The notes beneath the pieces are model-generated. The model had not been told where the DNA came from. It did no database searches and saw nothing but the letters and a program-made list of their open reading frames with translations. From Parvularculales bacterium (lineage in GTDB: Bacteria > Pseudomonadota > Alphaproteobacteria > JAPOUT01 > JBAJNM01), in assembly GCA_036881865.1 (NCBI GenBank), contig JBAJNM010000019.1, positions 1 to 33,872 on the forward strand: DNA of 33,872 nucleotides. Reading direction: 5' to 3'. Every line of letters begins with the position of its first letter. Position 1 is the first letter of the stretch. The position numbers were made by a program, and so were the translations under genes. Below are positions 8,921-17,470 of this stretch, piece after piece.

Positions 8921-11551
8921 ATGGACGTTGTCATCGTAGAATCACCTGCCAAGGCCAAAACTATCAATAAATATTTGGGCAACAATTACACCGTTGTAGC
9001 CTCCTACGGGCACGTGCGGGATTTACCTTCTAAAAATAACTCCGTCATGCCAGATGACAATTTCGCTATGATCTGGGAGACAGATGACCGATCAGCCAAA
9101 CGGCTCAACGATATCGCCGCCAAAGTCAAACAAGCAGACCGCCTCATCCTTGCGACCGACCCGGATCGCGAAGGAGAAGCTATCTCCTGGCACATGCTAG
9201 AAGTGCTGACCGAAAAGCGCGCCCTTAAAGAACAGCCCGTCGAAAGAGTGGTCTTCAATGCCATCACCAAGTCTGCCGTGTTGGAGGCTATGGCGCATCC
9301 CCGCACTTTGGACCACCAACTAATTGATGCCTATCTCGCACGGCGCGCTCTTGATTATCTCGTGGGCTTTACCTTATCACCTGTCTTGTGGCGAAAATTG
9401 CCAGGATCACGATCCGCCGGACGAGTGCAATCCGTAGCCTTGCGTCTGGTATGTGAACGAGAACTCGCCATTGAAACCTTCAAACCACAAGAATATTGGT
9501 CTCTTGAAGCGTTACTCAAAACAGCCCAAGGCGCTGACATAACAGCAAGGCTGGTACGCTTGAATGGCAAAAAGATAGACCGCCTAAGTATAGAGAATAA
9601 AGAAGCCGCCACACGAGCACGGGATGCTGTACGGGCGGCAACCTTACGGGTGTACTCTGTTACCAGTAAGCCGGGTCGGCGTCATCCGTCGCCGCCCTTT
9701 ACCACCTCCACCCTACAGCAAGAAGCCGCTCGAAAACTAGGCTACACAACCAAACGCACCATGCAGATTGCTCAAAAACTCTATGAGGGTCAAGACATCA
9801 ACGGTGAGACTACCGGACTCATCACCTATATGCGGACCGATGGCGTTCAAATTGCCACCGAAGCGATTAGCGATGTGAGAGCTAACATTACCCGCATGTT
9901 CGGTGATAGTTATACGCCCTCTGCACCACGCCAATATAAAAGCAAAGCCAAGAATGCCCAGGAAGCTCACGAAGCCATCCGCCCCACGGACAGCTCTCGG
10001 CTACCCACCGATATGGAAAACTATCTTAGCAATGAAGAGTTTCGCTTATACGATCTCATCTGGAAACGCACCATGGCCAGCCAGATGGAGAGTGCACGTC
10101 TTGAGCGCACTACAGTTGAGATTGATGATGAAGATAAGGCTGTAGAATTGCGGATTACAGGATCTGTTGTAGCCTTTGATGGCTTTTTGCGTCTCTATCA
10201 AGAGGGCCAAGACGATGGTGACGATGATTCAGAGCAAGAAAATCGTCTACCCAAACTAACAGAAGGTGAGAGTCTCACTTTGGACAAGGCTCTGATTGCC
10301 CAACATTTCACCGAGCCGCCCCCTCGCTTCACAGAAGCTACATTGGTTAAACGTCTTGAAGAATTGGGTATTGGACGACCTTCTACGTATGCGTCTACTT
10401 TATCTGTGTTACGGGATCGCAATTATGTGCGCATGGACAAGACACGTTTTATTCCGGAAGACAGGGGACGTCTGGTCACGGCCTTTCTGGAAAGTTTCTT
10501 TGAACGCTACGTAGAATATGACTTCACGGCAGCCTTAGAAGAGAAGCTCGATAAAATCAGCGCCGGTGAGATGGAATGGAAACAGGTTCTTGAAGATTTT
10601 TGGCGGGAGTTCACACATTCAGTCGAAGATATTGCCGATTTGCGCATTAGCGAGGTGCTAGATCATCTAAACGATGAACTTGGCCCCCATGTGTTTCCCC
10701 CCCAAGAAGAGGCCGAAGACCCCCGTCAGTGCCCGCAATGCAATGAAGGGCGCCTCAGTATCAAGGTCGGTCGTTATGGAGTTTTTGTTGGCTGTTCACG
10801 CTATCCCGATTGTCGTCACACCCGTCCTCTAACAACGCAAAATGATGAACAGAGCAGCATAGGAGGAGACCGCACCATAGGTCGCGATGAAGCCAGTGGG
10901 CTGGACGTCTTCTTAAAGACAGGCCGGTTTGGCCCTTATGTTCAGCTAGGAGAAGTTGAAGATGACAATAAGCCCAAACGCGCCGGTATTCCACGGGGTA
11001 TTGATCTCAATACTCTGGACTTAAAACAAGCTCTTGATTTGTTATCCTTACCCCGCGAGTTGGGGATGCATCCCGAAACAGGCAAAATCATTAAAGCCGG
11101 ACTGGGGCGCTATGGCCCCTTTGTGTTGCACAATGGCGTTTACGCCAGTCTGCCCTCTGTTGAAGAAGTATTCACTGTTGGTCTTAACCGAGCGGTTACT
11201 CTGCTAGCAGAAAAGAAACCCCGTTCGTGGGGGTCTAAAACGTTGCGCGAATTGGGAGAACATCCTGATGATGGCGCGCCTGTCAATGTTATGGAAGGCC
11301 GCTATGGACCCTATGTCAAACATGGCAAAATTAATGCCACCTTACCCCATGATACACCCCCTAAAGATATAACCCTTGAACAAGCACTGTCCCTTATTGC
11401 TGCAAAGGCTGTTAAAGGTATTACCGGCAAGCGCACTAAGAAGGCAGCAACCAAGAAGAAAACTACCGCTAAGAAAAAAACCACCGTAAAGAAGAAAACC
11501 ACCACCAATAAAGTAAAAACGACTGTAAAAAGAGATGCCGCCGCCGAATGA
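8921..11551 (+). CDS. topA: DNA topoisomerase I with a lysine-rich tail
   Basis: TopA relaxes negative supercoils by a type IA mechanism. The TOPRIM acidic residues are visible (Glu7 in VESPAKAKT; Asp80, Asp82 and Glu84 in TDPDREGE), and the active-site Tyr303 sits in TYMRTDG. One four-cysteine zinc finger (Cys604, Cys607, Cys625, Cys631) is followed by C-terminal repeat elements of the form GRYGPFV or GRYGPYV. The last 40 or so residues are a lysine-rich tail built on KKKTTAKKKTTV, resembling the basic repeat protein at 1-282. At 876 residues it is within the alphaproteobacterial range. The end overlaps rnr by 17 bases. Confidence 0.97.
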   Translation: MDVVIVESPAKAKTINKYLGNNYTVVASYGHVRDLPSKNNSVMPDDNFAMIWETDDRSAKRLNDIAAKVKQADRLILATDPDREGEAISWHMLEVLTEKRALKEQPVERVVFNAITKSAVLEAMAHPRTLDHQLIDAYLARRALDYLVGFTLSPVLWRKLPGSRSAGRVQSVALRLVCERELAIETFKPQEYWSLEALLKTAQGADITARLVRLNGKKIDRLSIENKEAATRARDAVRAATLRVYSVTSKPGRRHPSPPFTTSTLQQEAARKLGYTTKRTMQIAQKLYEGQDINGETTGLITYMRTDGVQIATEAISDVRANITRMFGDSYTPSAPRQYKSKAKNAQEAHEAIRPTDSSRLPTDMENYLSNEEFRLYDLIWKRTMASQMESARLERTTVEIDDEDKAVELRITGSVVAFDGFLRLYQEGQDDGDDDSEQENRLPKLTEGESLTLDKALIAQHFTEPPPRFTEATLVKRLEELGIGRPSTYASTLSVLRDRNYVRMDKTRFIPEDRGRLVTAFLESFFERYVEYDFTAALEEKLDKISAGEMEWKQVLEDFWREFTHSVEDIADLRISEVLDHLNDELGPHVFPPQEEAEDPRQCPQCNEGRLSIKVGRYGVFVGCSRYPDCRHTRPLTTQNDEQSSIGGDRTIGRDEASGLDVFLKTGRFGPYVQLGEVEDDNKPKRAGIPRGIDLNTLDLKQALDLLSLPRELGMHPETGKIIKAGLGRYGPFVLHNGVYASLPSVEEVFTVGLNRAVTLLAEKKPRSWGSKTLRELGEHPDDGAPVNVMEGRYGPYVKHGKINATLPHDTPPKDITLEQALSLIAAKAVKGITGKRTKKAATKKKTTAKKKTTVKKKTTTNKVKTTVKRDAAAE

Positions 11552-13709
11552 TGCCAGAGTTTATGATGTAAAACGGCGACGTCAAAAGCGCTCAAGAAAT
11601 CATCAAAAGAAACATCAGTCACACTCTCGTTCATCTTCAGCGCTGGCACCGGTAACAGTGATTATTATTACCGGTGAAACAGAGGATGGTGATTTATTGG
11701 CTGCACCGGCACGCTGGTATCATGATGACCCGCCACCGATACTCTGGGTCTCCGGTGTCATATCCCCAAGAGGCCGTATGCCCTCCATGGAGCGTGGCGA
11801 TAAAGCCGTTGCCCGAATCATGGCCTATCAAGCCGATCATGCATTCCCCCTTGCCACACCCCCCGACTATGAAGCCCGCATTATTCGGTGCCTTAATCAA
11901 GAGAGACATCCGGAAGAAACACACCGCATGGGTGTTTTTCGCCAAACCGATGATCAAGGTGGGCGACTTGCCCCCATCGTCAAGGGTGACCGCCAAGAGA
12001 TTATTATTCCGCCTGATGCCTGTGGCGATGCTCAAGACGAAGATTTGGTGCTGGTGGAAATCACATCCGAACCCTCCCGCTACCGCAGGAGAATAAAACA
12101 GGGCCGCGTTTTAGCTGTGCGTGGAGCCGTCAACACCGCCAGCGCCTTGAGCCTCATTGCCCTTGAGCAACATAATATTCCGGTAGAGTTTCCCGATGAC
12201 GTTCTTGCAGAAGCCGCACAAGCAACACTGCCGGATATGACCGGACGGGAAGATTTGTGTAACCTCGATTTTATCACCATTGACCCTCAAGATGCCAGAG
12301 ATCACGATGATGCTCTCTGGGTTACAGCCGACGATGACCCTACCAATGCTGGTGGCTGGCGGGCTATTGTAGCTATTGCTGATGTAGCGGCCCTCGTCAC
12401 TCCTGACAGCGCTCTGGACAGAGAGGCCGCCCGGCGGGGCAATTCTGTTTATTTTCCCGATAGAGTCGTGCCCATGTTTCCCGAACGCCTGTCCACCGAC
12501 TTATGCTCTCTCAAAGCCCATAATGAACGTCCCTCTCTTGCGGCTCATCTAATATTTGACGCGCGCGGCATTTTGCAATCCCACCACTTCACCCGCGCCA
12601 TCATTAAGCCTGCCGCCCGCCTTACCTACACTCAAGTGCAAAACGCCATCAACGGTTCACCAGATGCAACCACAAAACCTCTTGTAGAAACCACCCTAAA
12701 ACCTCTTTGGGCTGCCTGGAGTGCTCTTGATAAAGCCCGACAACACCGCCAGCCTCTTGATTTGGAACTACCAGAATATCGCATCACTCTGGATGACGTG
12801 GGGAGCCCTACAGGCTTTGAACACCGCACCCGCCTTGAAGCTCACCGCCTGGTAGAAGAGTTTATGATTGCCGCTAATGTTGCTGCAGCCGAAACACTTA
12901 CCCGCAAAAAGATTCCCGCTCTTTACAGGATCCACGAAGCACCAACGAAAGAAAAATTAGATGACCTTGAGTTGTTTCTCCGGACCTTAGGCATTAAGTT
13001 TAATCAAGGAACTACCCTTAAGCCCGCGCAGTTCAATACCATCCTCACACAAACCAAAGACGGGCCTTTTGACGCTCTGGCAGGAGAAATCATCCTGCGT
13101 GCACAATCTCAAGCCATATACAGCCCCCTAAATCTTGGCCATTTTGGCCTTAACTTACGACGCTACATTCACTTTACCTCCCCCATTCGGCGCTATGCCG
13201 ATTTGGTTGTCCACCGTGCCCTCATCCAAACCCTTAGTTCCAACAAAACCCCAGTTGAAGAACCCGGACCTCTGGCAGACATTGCCGAACACATCAGCCA
13301 GACAGAACGCCGCGCTATGGCCGCAGAACGCGATACGCTAGACCGATACAGGGCTTGCTTTATGGAGCACAACATCGGCCACAATTATGAAGCACGCATT
13401 ACCGGCGTTACCCGCGCCGGCCTCTTTGTACGCCTTGAGAATACGGGAGGTGACGGGCTTGTTCCTATCAGGCGCTTGAAGCCAAGTGGATTTTATCGCC
13501 ATGATGAAACACGCAACGCCTTATTTGACAAAAGCACCAGATACGTATTCCAAACCGGCATGAGTGTTACCGTACAGGTAATAGAGGTGGCTCCTTTTTC
13601 AGGAGGGGTAGTGCTTGACCTTATAGATGGAGGCGAACGACAATCGTGGGCGAAAAACACCGCAAAGCAAAAACACTCCCGCCGAAAATACTCCCGAAGA
13701 CGTAATTGA
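11535..13709 (+). CDS. rnr: Ribonuclease R lacking the usual N-terminal helix-turn-helix
   Basis: RNase R is a processive 3'-5' exoribonuclease that degrades structured RNA. The RNB catalytic cluster DPQDARDHDDALW begins at Asp250, the family signature HFTSPIRRYADLVVHR is intact, and an S1 domain (about 600-690) is followed by a basic tail rich in Lys and Arg. The expected N-terminal winged-helix/HTH domain is absent: a basic stretch of about 38 residues leads straight into the first cold-shock-like domain. The frame is closed by a TAA at 11526-11528, so the domain cannot be recovered upstream. The start lies inside topA, preceded directly by AAAAAGAG. Confidence 0.93.
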   Translation: MPPPNDARVYDVKRRRQKRSRNHQKKHQSHSRSSSALAPVTVIIITGETEDGDLLAAPARWYHDDPPPILWVSGVISPRGRMPSMERGDKAVARIMAYQADHAFPLATPPDYEARIIRCLNQERHPEETHRMGVFRQTDDQGGRLAPIVKGDRQEIIIPPDACGDAQDEDLVLVEITSEPSRYRRRIKQGRVLAVRGAVNTASALSLIALEQHNIPVEFPDDVLAEAAQATLPDMTGREDLCNLDFITIDPQDARDHDDALWVTADDDPTNAGGWRAIVAIADVAALVTPDSALDREAARRGNSVYFPDRVVPMFPERLSTDLCSLKAHNERPSLAAHLIFDARGILQSHHFTRAIIKPAARLTYTQVQNAINGSPDATTKPLVETTLKPLWAAWSALDKARQHRQPLDLELPEYRITLDDVGSPTGFEHRTRLEAHRLVEEFMIAANVAAAETLTRKKIPALYRIHEAPTKEKLDDLELFLRTLGIKFNQGTTLKPAQFNTILTQTKDGPFDALAGEIILRAQSQAIYSPLNLGHFGLNLRRYIHFTSPIRRYADLVVHRALIQTLSSNKTPVEEPGPLADIAEHISQTERRAMAAERDTLDRYRACFMEHNIGHNYEARITGVTRAGLFVRLENTGGDGLVPIRRLKPSGFYRHDETRNALFDKSTRYVFQTGMSVTVQVIEVAPFSGGVVLDLIDGGERQSWAKNTAKQKHSRRKYSRRRN

Positions 13710-13724
13710 GGAGGCGTAACCAAC

Positions 13725-14489
13725 ATGACACAGGCCTTTGACAGCAAAGATAGCCGTAAACAAGAAATGCGCCACCCAGATGAGAAAGTTGCCCGCCCGA
13801 AAGATGCCTCCACTCTTATCATCATGCGCCACGACGAAGATGCCACCCGCATTCTCATGGGCCAACGTCATAGCAATCACACTTTTATGCCTGATAAATA
13901 CGTGTTTCCCGGAGGCCGAGTTGATCGCGCTGATAGTCGGATACGCTATGGCACAGATTTGCGACCCGCCGTGGAAAAACACTTACTCTCCCATGTGCGT
14001 GGAAACCCCTCTCCGACGCGCGCACGGACTTGGGCCTTGGCTGCCATCCGAGAGACCTTTGAAGAGACAGGTCTCCTTCTTGGGCGCCCTACAAACCGCA
14101 AAGTCTTAGGGCAATCTTTTAAATCTCGCCACGAGGGATGGCAACACTATCTATCGCAAGGCGTAGAGCCAGACCTCTCTTGCTTGGATTTTATCGCCCG
14201 CGCCATCACTCCTCCCTATCGAGCACGACGCTTTGATACCCGCTTCTTCCTCACTACAGCAGAAACCATCGTTAATGACTCGTCAGATATGTCGGGGGCC
14301 TCGGGCGAGTTGGTAGGATTACGCTGGTTCACCCTTGATGAAGCGCTTACCCTTGACTTACCCAATATCACCCGCATTGTGTTAGGCGAGGTGGCAACAC
14401 GTCTTTCCCTAACCCCTGCACAAAGGGCACGGCATCCTGTGCCGTTTATTTTCTTCCGAAAACCCGGCCCCATGCGAATCAATCTATAG
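13725..14489 (+). CDS. NUDIX hydrolase (first paralogue)
   Basis: NUDIX enzymes hydrolyse nucleoside diphosphates linked to another group X. The core starts with KYVFPGGRVD (58-67). The NUDIX box is split by an insertion, with its catalytic half at 109-116 (RETFEETG) holding the metal-binding glutamates. This split arrangement resembles the NUDT19-like, possibly CoA-directed, subgroup, but the substrate cannot be read from sequence. A strong GAGGAGG ribosome binding site lies before the ATG, 15 bases after rnr. A second, shorter paralogue follows at 14978. Confidence 0.87.
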   Translation: MTQAFDSKDSRKQEMRHPDEKVARPKDASTLIIMRHDEDATRILMGQRHSNHTFMPDKYVFPGGRVDRADSRIRYGTDLRPAVEKHLLSHVRGNPSPTRARTWALAAIRETFEETGLLLGRPTNRKVLGQSFKSRHEGWQHYLSQGVEPDLSCLDFIARAITPPYRARRFDTRFFLTTAETIVNDSSDMSGASGELVGLRWFTLDEALTLDLPNITRIVLGEVATRLSLTPAQRARHPVPFIFFRKPGPMRINL

Positions 14490-14849
14490 CGCTCAAACAA
14501 AAAAGAATCCTTGGTTACCCTAAACCAGACTCCAGTATCGCAACAGCTAGGCAACCCGGTTTTTCTCAAAGGGAGTAGCGCAAGATTTAGCAATAACAGA
14601 AACCTATACGGTGTCAAAGACGATGCCCCTACTGTTTGAACAAACGATTGATTCTTACAATAGCGAGGAGGCTCGTTTTAGTGCCAGGGTTGCTACAGGA
14701 GTGGATATACCGTTGACAGAAAAGTTGACAGCTTTACCCAATTTGAATACGTCCGATTTTATGACAAAAAACATCAAATCACGGGCAATGATGCTAAACT
14801 AAGTTCTAAAGTTGTTAATGCCCACATTGGTTTGTTGTATGGCTTTTAG
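14490..14849 (+). pseudogene. Decayed C-terminal remnant of an outer-membrane beta-barrel protein
   Basis: Protein-like sequence continues across two reading frames. Frame 1 (14490-14636) ends RFSNNRNLYGVKDDAP. The shifted frame (about 14640-14732) reads EEARFSARVATGVDIPLTEK. The first frame then resumes from about 14733 with FTQFEYVRFYDKKHQ and ends in NAHIGLLYGF followed by TAG at 14847-14849. Alternating hydrophobic and polar residues and a terminal Phe are hallmarks of barrel proteins. One extra base near 14625-14640 and one missing base in the T run at 14733-14735 would explain the shifts. There is no start codon or N-terminal part. A GTG-started frame (14611-14802) is a product of this decay, not a likely gene. 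Sequencing error is a possible alternative. Confidence 0.5.
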
Positions 14850-14872
14850 CCTCTACCCTATCCTATTCAGCT

Positions 14873-14878
14873 TATAAT
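14873..14878 (+). promoter_or_regulatory. Possible -10 element of the second NUDIX gene
   Basis: TATAAT, a perfect -10 hexamer, lies about 100 bases before the ATG at 14978. No good -35 hexamer is found 16-18 bases upstream. A GGAGG ribosome binding site is present at 14966-14970, seven bases before the ATG. Confidence 0.35.
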
Positions 14879-14977
14879 CTCCCACCCGTTATCATTATAC
14901 AACCCCCACGGAACATATCGTGCGTAATGGGGTGTGCGTCTTTGTAGTGCATTATTACCAATCATGGAGGTTCACCC

Positions 14978-15640
14978 ATGAACAATTCCGTCCGCCCCCG
15001 TGACGCTGCTAGTCTGGTACTGATATGCCGTGAGGGAGAGCGCATTTTTGTCCTTATGGGACGCCGCCCGAGGGCCATGGCCTTCGCACCAGATATTTTT
15101 GTATTTCCGGGCGGCAAATTGGACGCCAATGATAAAACCATATCTCCTGTGACACCCCTACACAAAACAACCCTCTCTCGTCTTACCACAAGCACGACCT
15201 CTGCCTCCCTCGCAACAGCCCTTGCTATAACGGCCACCCGTGAAACTTATGAAGAAACAGGTTTAGTGGTGAGCAAAACTGGCGTGGGATACACAACAGC
15301 CAGCCACCAAGAATCGTGGCCTCCACACGATTACCCACCCTTTTTGGACAGGTTTGGCATTTTAGCGCGGGCCATTACGCCTACCTCAAGCCCTGTGCGC
15401 TTTCACGCCCGCTTTTTCTCTATAATGGTTCAGTCGGGTGCTACACAAATCAAACCCAGAAGTAACGGGGAGTTGCTGGACTTGGACTGGTGGCCACTTG
15501 AAAAAGCACGCACCCTGCCTCTGTTTGATGTTACAGAGTATGTTCTAAGCCTTGTGGCTCAGGGCCGGACCGGGTTTGATACCGGACCTGTTCCCTTGTG
15601 TCACTATAAAAACGACCGCCTCCTGATACACAACCGCTAG
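14978..15640 (+). CDS. NUDIX hydrolase (second paralogue)
   Basis: This 220-residue protein has the same plan as the NUDIX protein upstream: DIFVFPGGKLDA at 39-50, an insertion, then the catalytic half of the box RETYEETG at 88-95, and a matching ARAITPTSSPVRFHARFF segment (ARAITPPYRARRFDTRFF in the first). The two are clearly homologous but diverged, so this is an old duplication or two related acquisitions. The N-terminal leader is shorter. The substrate is unknown. A good ribosome binding site (GGAGG) precedes the ATG. It is followed after 18 bases by an MFS transporter gene. Confidence 0.87.
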   Translation: MNNSVRPRDAASLVLICREGERIFVLMGRRPRAMAFAPDIFVFPGGKLDANDKTISPVTPLHKTTLSRLTTSTTSASLATALAITATRETYEETGLVVSKTGVGYTTASHQESWPPHDYPPFLDRFGILARAITPTSSPVRFHARFFSIMVQSGATQIKPRSNGELLDLDWWPLEKARTLPLFDVTEYVLSLVAQGRTGFDTGPVPLCHYKNDRLLIHNR

Positions 15641-15658
15641 TACCTCCCGTTACCGACA

Positions 15659-16861
15659 ATGACAACGCCCTCTATCAGGCCTGACGCTCCTCCAGAGGAG
15701 ACGTCTCTTTCCCGAAAAGACTATCGCCTTAGCCTTACCGCCGTTATCTCTTGTACTGCCATTGCAGGTGTCGGCCTTGGCATTACCCTCCCCTTGCTGG
15801 CGGTTGCTATTGAGCGTATGGGCGTATCCAGCACTCTGCTGGGCCTCAACACGGCTATGCCAGCGCTTGCCTCCTTGATCTTCGTTCCCATCATCCCCTA
15901 CCTGCTGCGCTTTATTCCCGCTGTGCCTTTTCTATTGACGTGTATATGCGTCTCCACCGTTTGCATGATCACCTATCCCCTGTTTCCCGATATTGGTTCA
16001 TGGTTCATCATCCGGTTTATCAATGGTGTCGCCATTGCCGGGTTATTCATGGTAAGTGAGACGTGGATTAACGAATTAGCACGCGAAACCCACAGAGGCC
16101 GCATGATCGGGCTTTATGCCGCTATTTTGTCCGGCGGCTTCGCCCTTGGCCCCATCCTGCTTCTCATTGTTGGCTATGATGGTATCGCTCCTTACGTCAC
16201 TATCTCTGCTTTGATTGCTCTTGGAGCTATTCCGCTCGTGATGGCGCGTCATTTAGCACCCAATCTTGTTCAAAGACCAAACCGCAACATGCTGTCCATT
16301 ATCACCCTTGCGCCTACCGCTATTCTGGGGGCGCTGATGTATGGAGCTCTGGAAGCAGAGATGCTATCTCTCATGACAGTCTATGGCTTGCGGGTAGGTT
16401 TACCTCTTGATTTAAGCACGTTGGTTCTGACAATTTTTGGAGCGGGCAACATTGCTTGCCAAATTCCCATTGGCATGTTGGCAGACAGAATAGACCGGCG
16501 ACTGCTATTGCTACTTTGTGCCGGCGTCAGTTTTCTTGGTGCACTCTCTCTGCCTTTTGTTATCACTAACCCATGGATTTTTGTGCCCACTTTTTTCATA
16601 TTCGGTGGGGTTGTCACTGGTCTTTATACTGTTGGGCTTATCCTTGTAGGTCAGCGTTTTAAGGGTAGCAACCTAGCCTTGGCCAATGCAGCTTATATTT
16701 TACTCTACAGCGTTGGCTCTCTGGCGGGGCCGGTTCTGGGAGGCGTTTTCATGGATATATGGGACCCACACGGGCTTGCCGTTTCCATGGTTTTGTTGAC
16801 GGGCATCTATATTCTCCTTGCCGGATATCGCTATTTTTCTTCTCCCACGCAGAAGATTTAA
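15659..16861 (+). CDS. MFS transporter, YcaD-like
   Basis: The 400-residue protein has about twelve hydrophobic segments and a cytoplasmic N-terminus of about 25 residues, as in the major facilitator superfamily. The MFS loop 2-3 signature is weak. The second half contains GMLADRIDRRLLLL, the equivalent motif between helices 8 and 9. Overall resemblance is to the YcaD-type subgroup of putative drug or metabolite transporters; the substrate is not inferable. The ATG has no strong ribosome binding site. It lies 18 bases after the NUDIX gene and may be cotranscribed. Confidence 0.85.
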   Translation: MTTPSIRPDAPPEETSLSRKDYRLSLTAVISCTAIAGVGLGITLPLLAVAIERMGVSSTLLGLNTAMPALASLIFVPIIPYLLRFIPAVPFLLTCICVSTVCMITYPLFPDIGSWFIIRFINGVAIAGLFMVSETWINELARETHRGRMIGLYAAILSGGFALGPILLLIVGYDGIAPYVTISALIALGAIPLVMARHLAPNLVQRPNRNMLSIITLAPTAILGALMYGALEAEMLSLMTVYGLRVGLPLDLSTLVLTIFGAGNIACQIPIGMLADRIDRRLLLLLCAGVSFLGALSLPFVITNPWIFVPTFFIFGGVVTGLYTVGLILVGQRFKGSNLALANAAYILLYSVGSLAGPVLGGVFMDIWDPHGLAVSMVLLTGIYILLAGYRYFSSPTQKI

Positions 16862-16903
16862 TCCCAGTACCCCTTTAGGGTTTTAGCTTGGGTTTTGCCG
16901 CCT

Positions 16904-16929
16904 GTGCCTTTTATGATATAAAGGGGCAC
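16904..16929 (+). promoter_or_regulatory. Hairpin and possible promoter before rpmG
   Basis: GTGCC (16904-16908) pairs with GGCAC (16925-16929), extended by T-G and T-A pairs around an AT-rich loop. The loop contains TATGAT (16912-16917), a plausible -10 hexamer with a weak TTGGGT (16888-16893) 18 bases upstream. The element could be the rpmG promoter, a leader hairpin, or the end of the MFS transcript; sequence alone does not decide. Confidence 0.3.
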
Positions 16930-16965
16930 CCGCCAAAGGGCGTCATCATAAGGGAGTATCTCCTC

Positions 16966-17133
16966 ATGGCTAAATCCACCACCGTTAAAATCAAACTGGA
17001 AAGCACCGCAGACACCGGGTATTTCTACGTGACTAAGAAGAATACCCGCACTATGACGGATAAAATGGTCGTCAAGAAATATGACCCCATTGCCCGCCGT
17101 CATGTAGAGTTTAAGGAATCTAAAATCAAATAG
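16966..17133 (+). CDS. rpmG: 50S ribosomal protein L33
   Basis: This 55-residue basic protein is L33 of the large ribosomal subunit, located near the E site. The sequence [18 protein letters not shown], then [11 protein letters not shown] and the end [10 protein letters not shown] match the proteobacterial form. It lacks the CxxC zinc-binding cysteines found in some paralogues. A longer frame starts at 16888, but ATG 16966 is chosen because it gives the exact family start and follows an AGGGAG sequence at 16951-16956. It is separated from the MFS gene by 104 bases holding a putative promoter. Confidence 0.97.
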   Translation: MAKSTTVKIKLESTADTGYFYVTKKNTRTMTDKMVVKKYDPIARRHVEFKESKIK

Positions 17134-17160
17134 CCTTTGAGGCCTTGTAGATTTTGTTTT
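17133..17160 (+). terminator. Weak terminator-like hairpin after rpmG
   Basis: GCCT (17133-17136) and AGGC (17140-17143) form a short stem with a 3-base loop directly after the rpmG stop. A T-rich stretch (ATTTTGTTTT) follows about eight bases later. The stem is short and the T run is offset, so this is a weak candidate. Confidence 0.25.
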
Positions 17161-17194
17161 TTGTGCCCCGCATCTCCCGAGTCCCTTTCGCCTC

Positions 17195-17470
17195 ATGAAT
17201 CAGGAGATGGCTGAGACCATAGCTCTTCAGGCACTCGGAGCCATGGTAGATAATAGCGACACCCTCAGCGCCTTCCTGACCATAAGCGGCCTTAATCCTT
17301 CAAGCCTTTATGACCATATCTCGGACCCATCCTTTCTGGGTGGGGTGATGGATTTTCTTGCAACTCATGAAAACCATCTCATGGCTGTATGTTCAACGGC
17401 TGACATGGACCCAGAGCAAATTATTCAAGCGCGGCGTTATTTGCCAGGCGCATCTTTGGATGCCTTATGA
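17195..17470 (+). CDS. DUF3572 family protein
   Basis: This 91-residue protein resembles DUF3572, a small uncharacterised alphaproteobacterial family: ALGAMVDNSDTLSAFLTISGL, then DPSFLGGVMDFLATHE, then DPEQIIQARRYLPG. It looks all-helical with no membrane segment and no catalytic motif. A second in-frame ATG at 17207 is directly preceded by AGGAG; the first ATG has no clear ribosome binding site. Its end overlaps the next gene by four bases (ATGA), so the two are coupled. No function is known to me. Confidence 0.82.
   Translation: MNQEMAETIALQALGAMVDNSDTLSAFLTISGLNPSSLYDHISDPSFLGGVMDFLATHENHLMAVCSTADMDPEQIIQARRYLPGASLDAL

Noticed and set aside
14611-14802. Small GTG-started reading frame between the NUDIX genes
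   Set aside because: It is better explained as the shifted middle part of a decayed barrel gene; it has no ribosome binding site and ends abruptly after the frameshift.
13725-15640. Defence island built on the NUDIX pair
   Set aside because: Neighbours are housekeeping genes and nothing else defence-like is present; the NUDIX proteins look like ordinary metabolic housecleaning enzymes.
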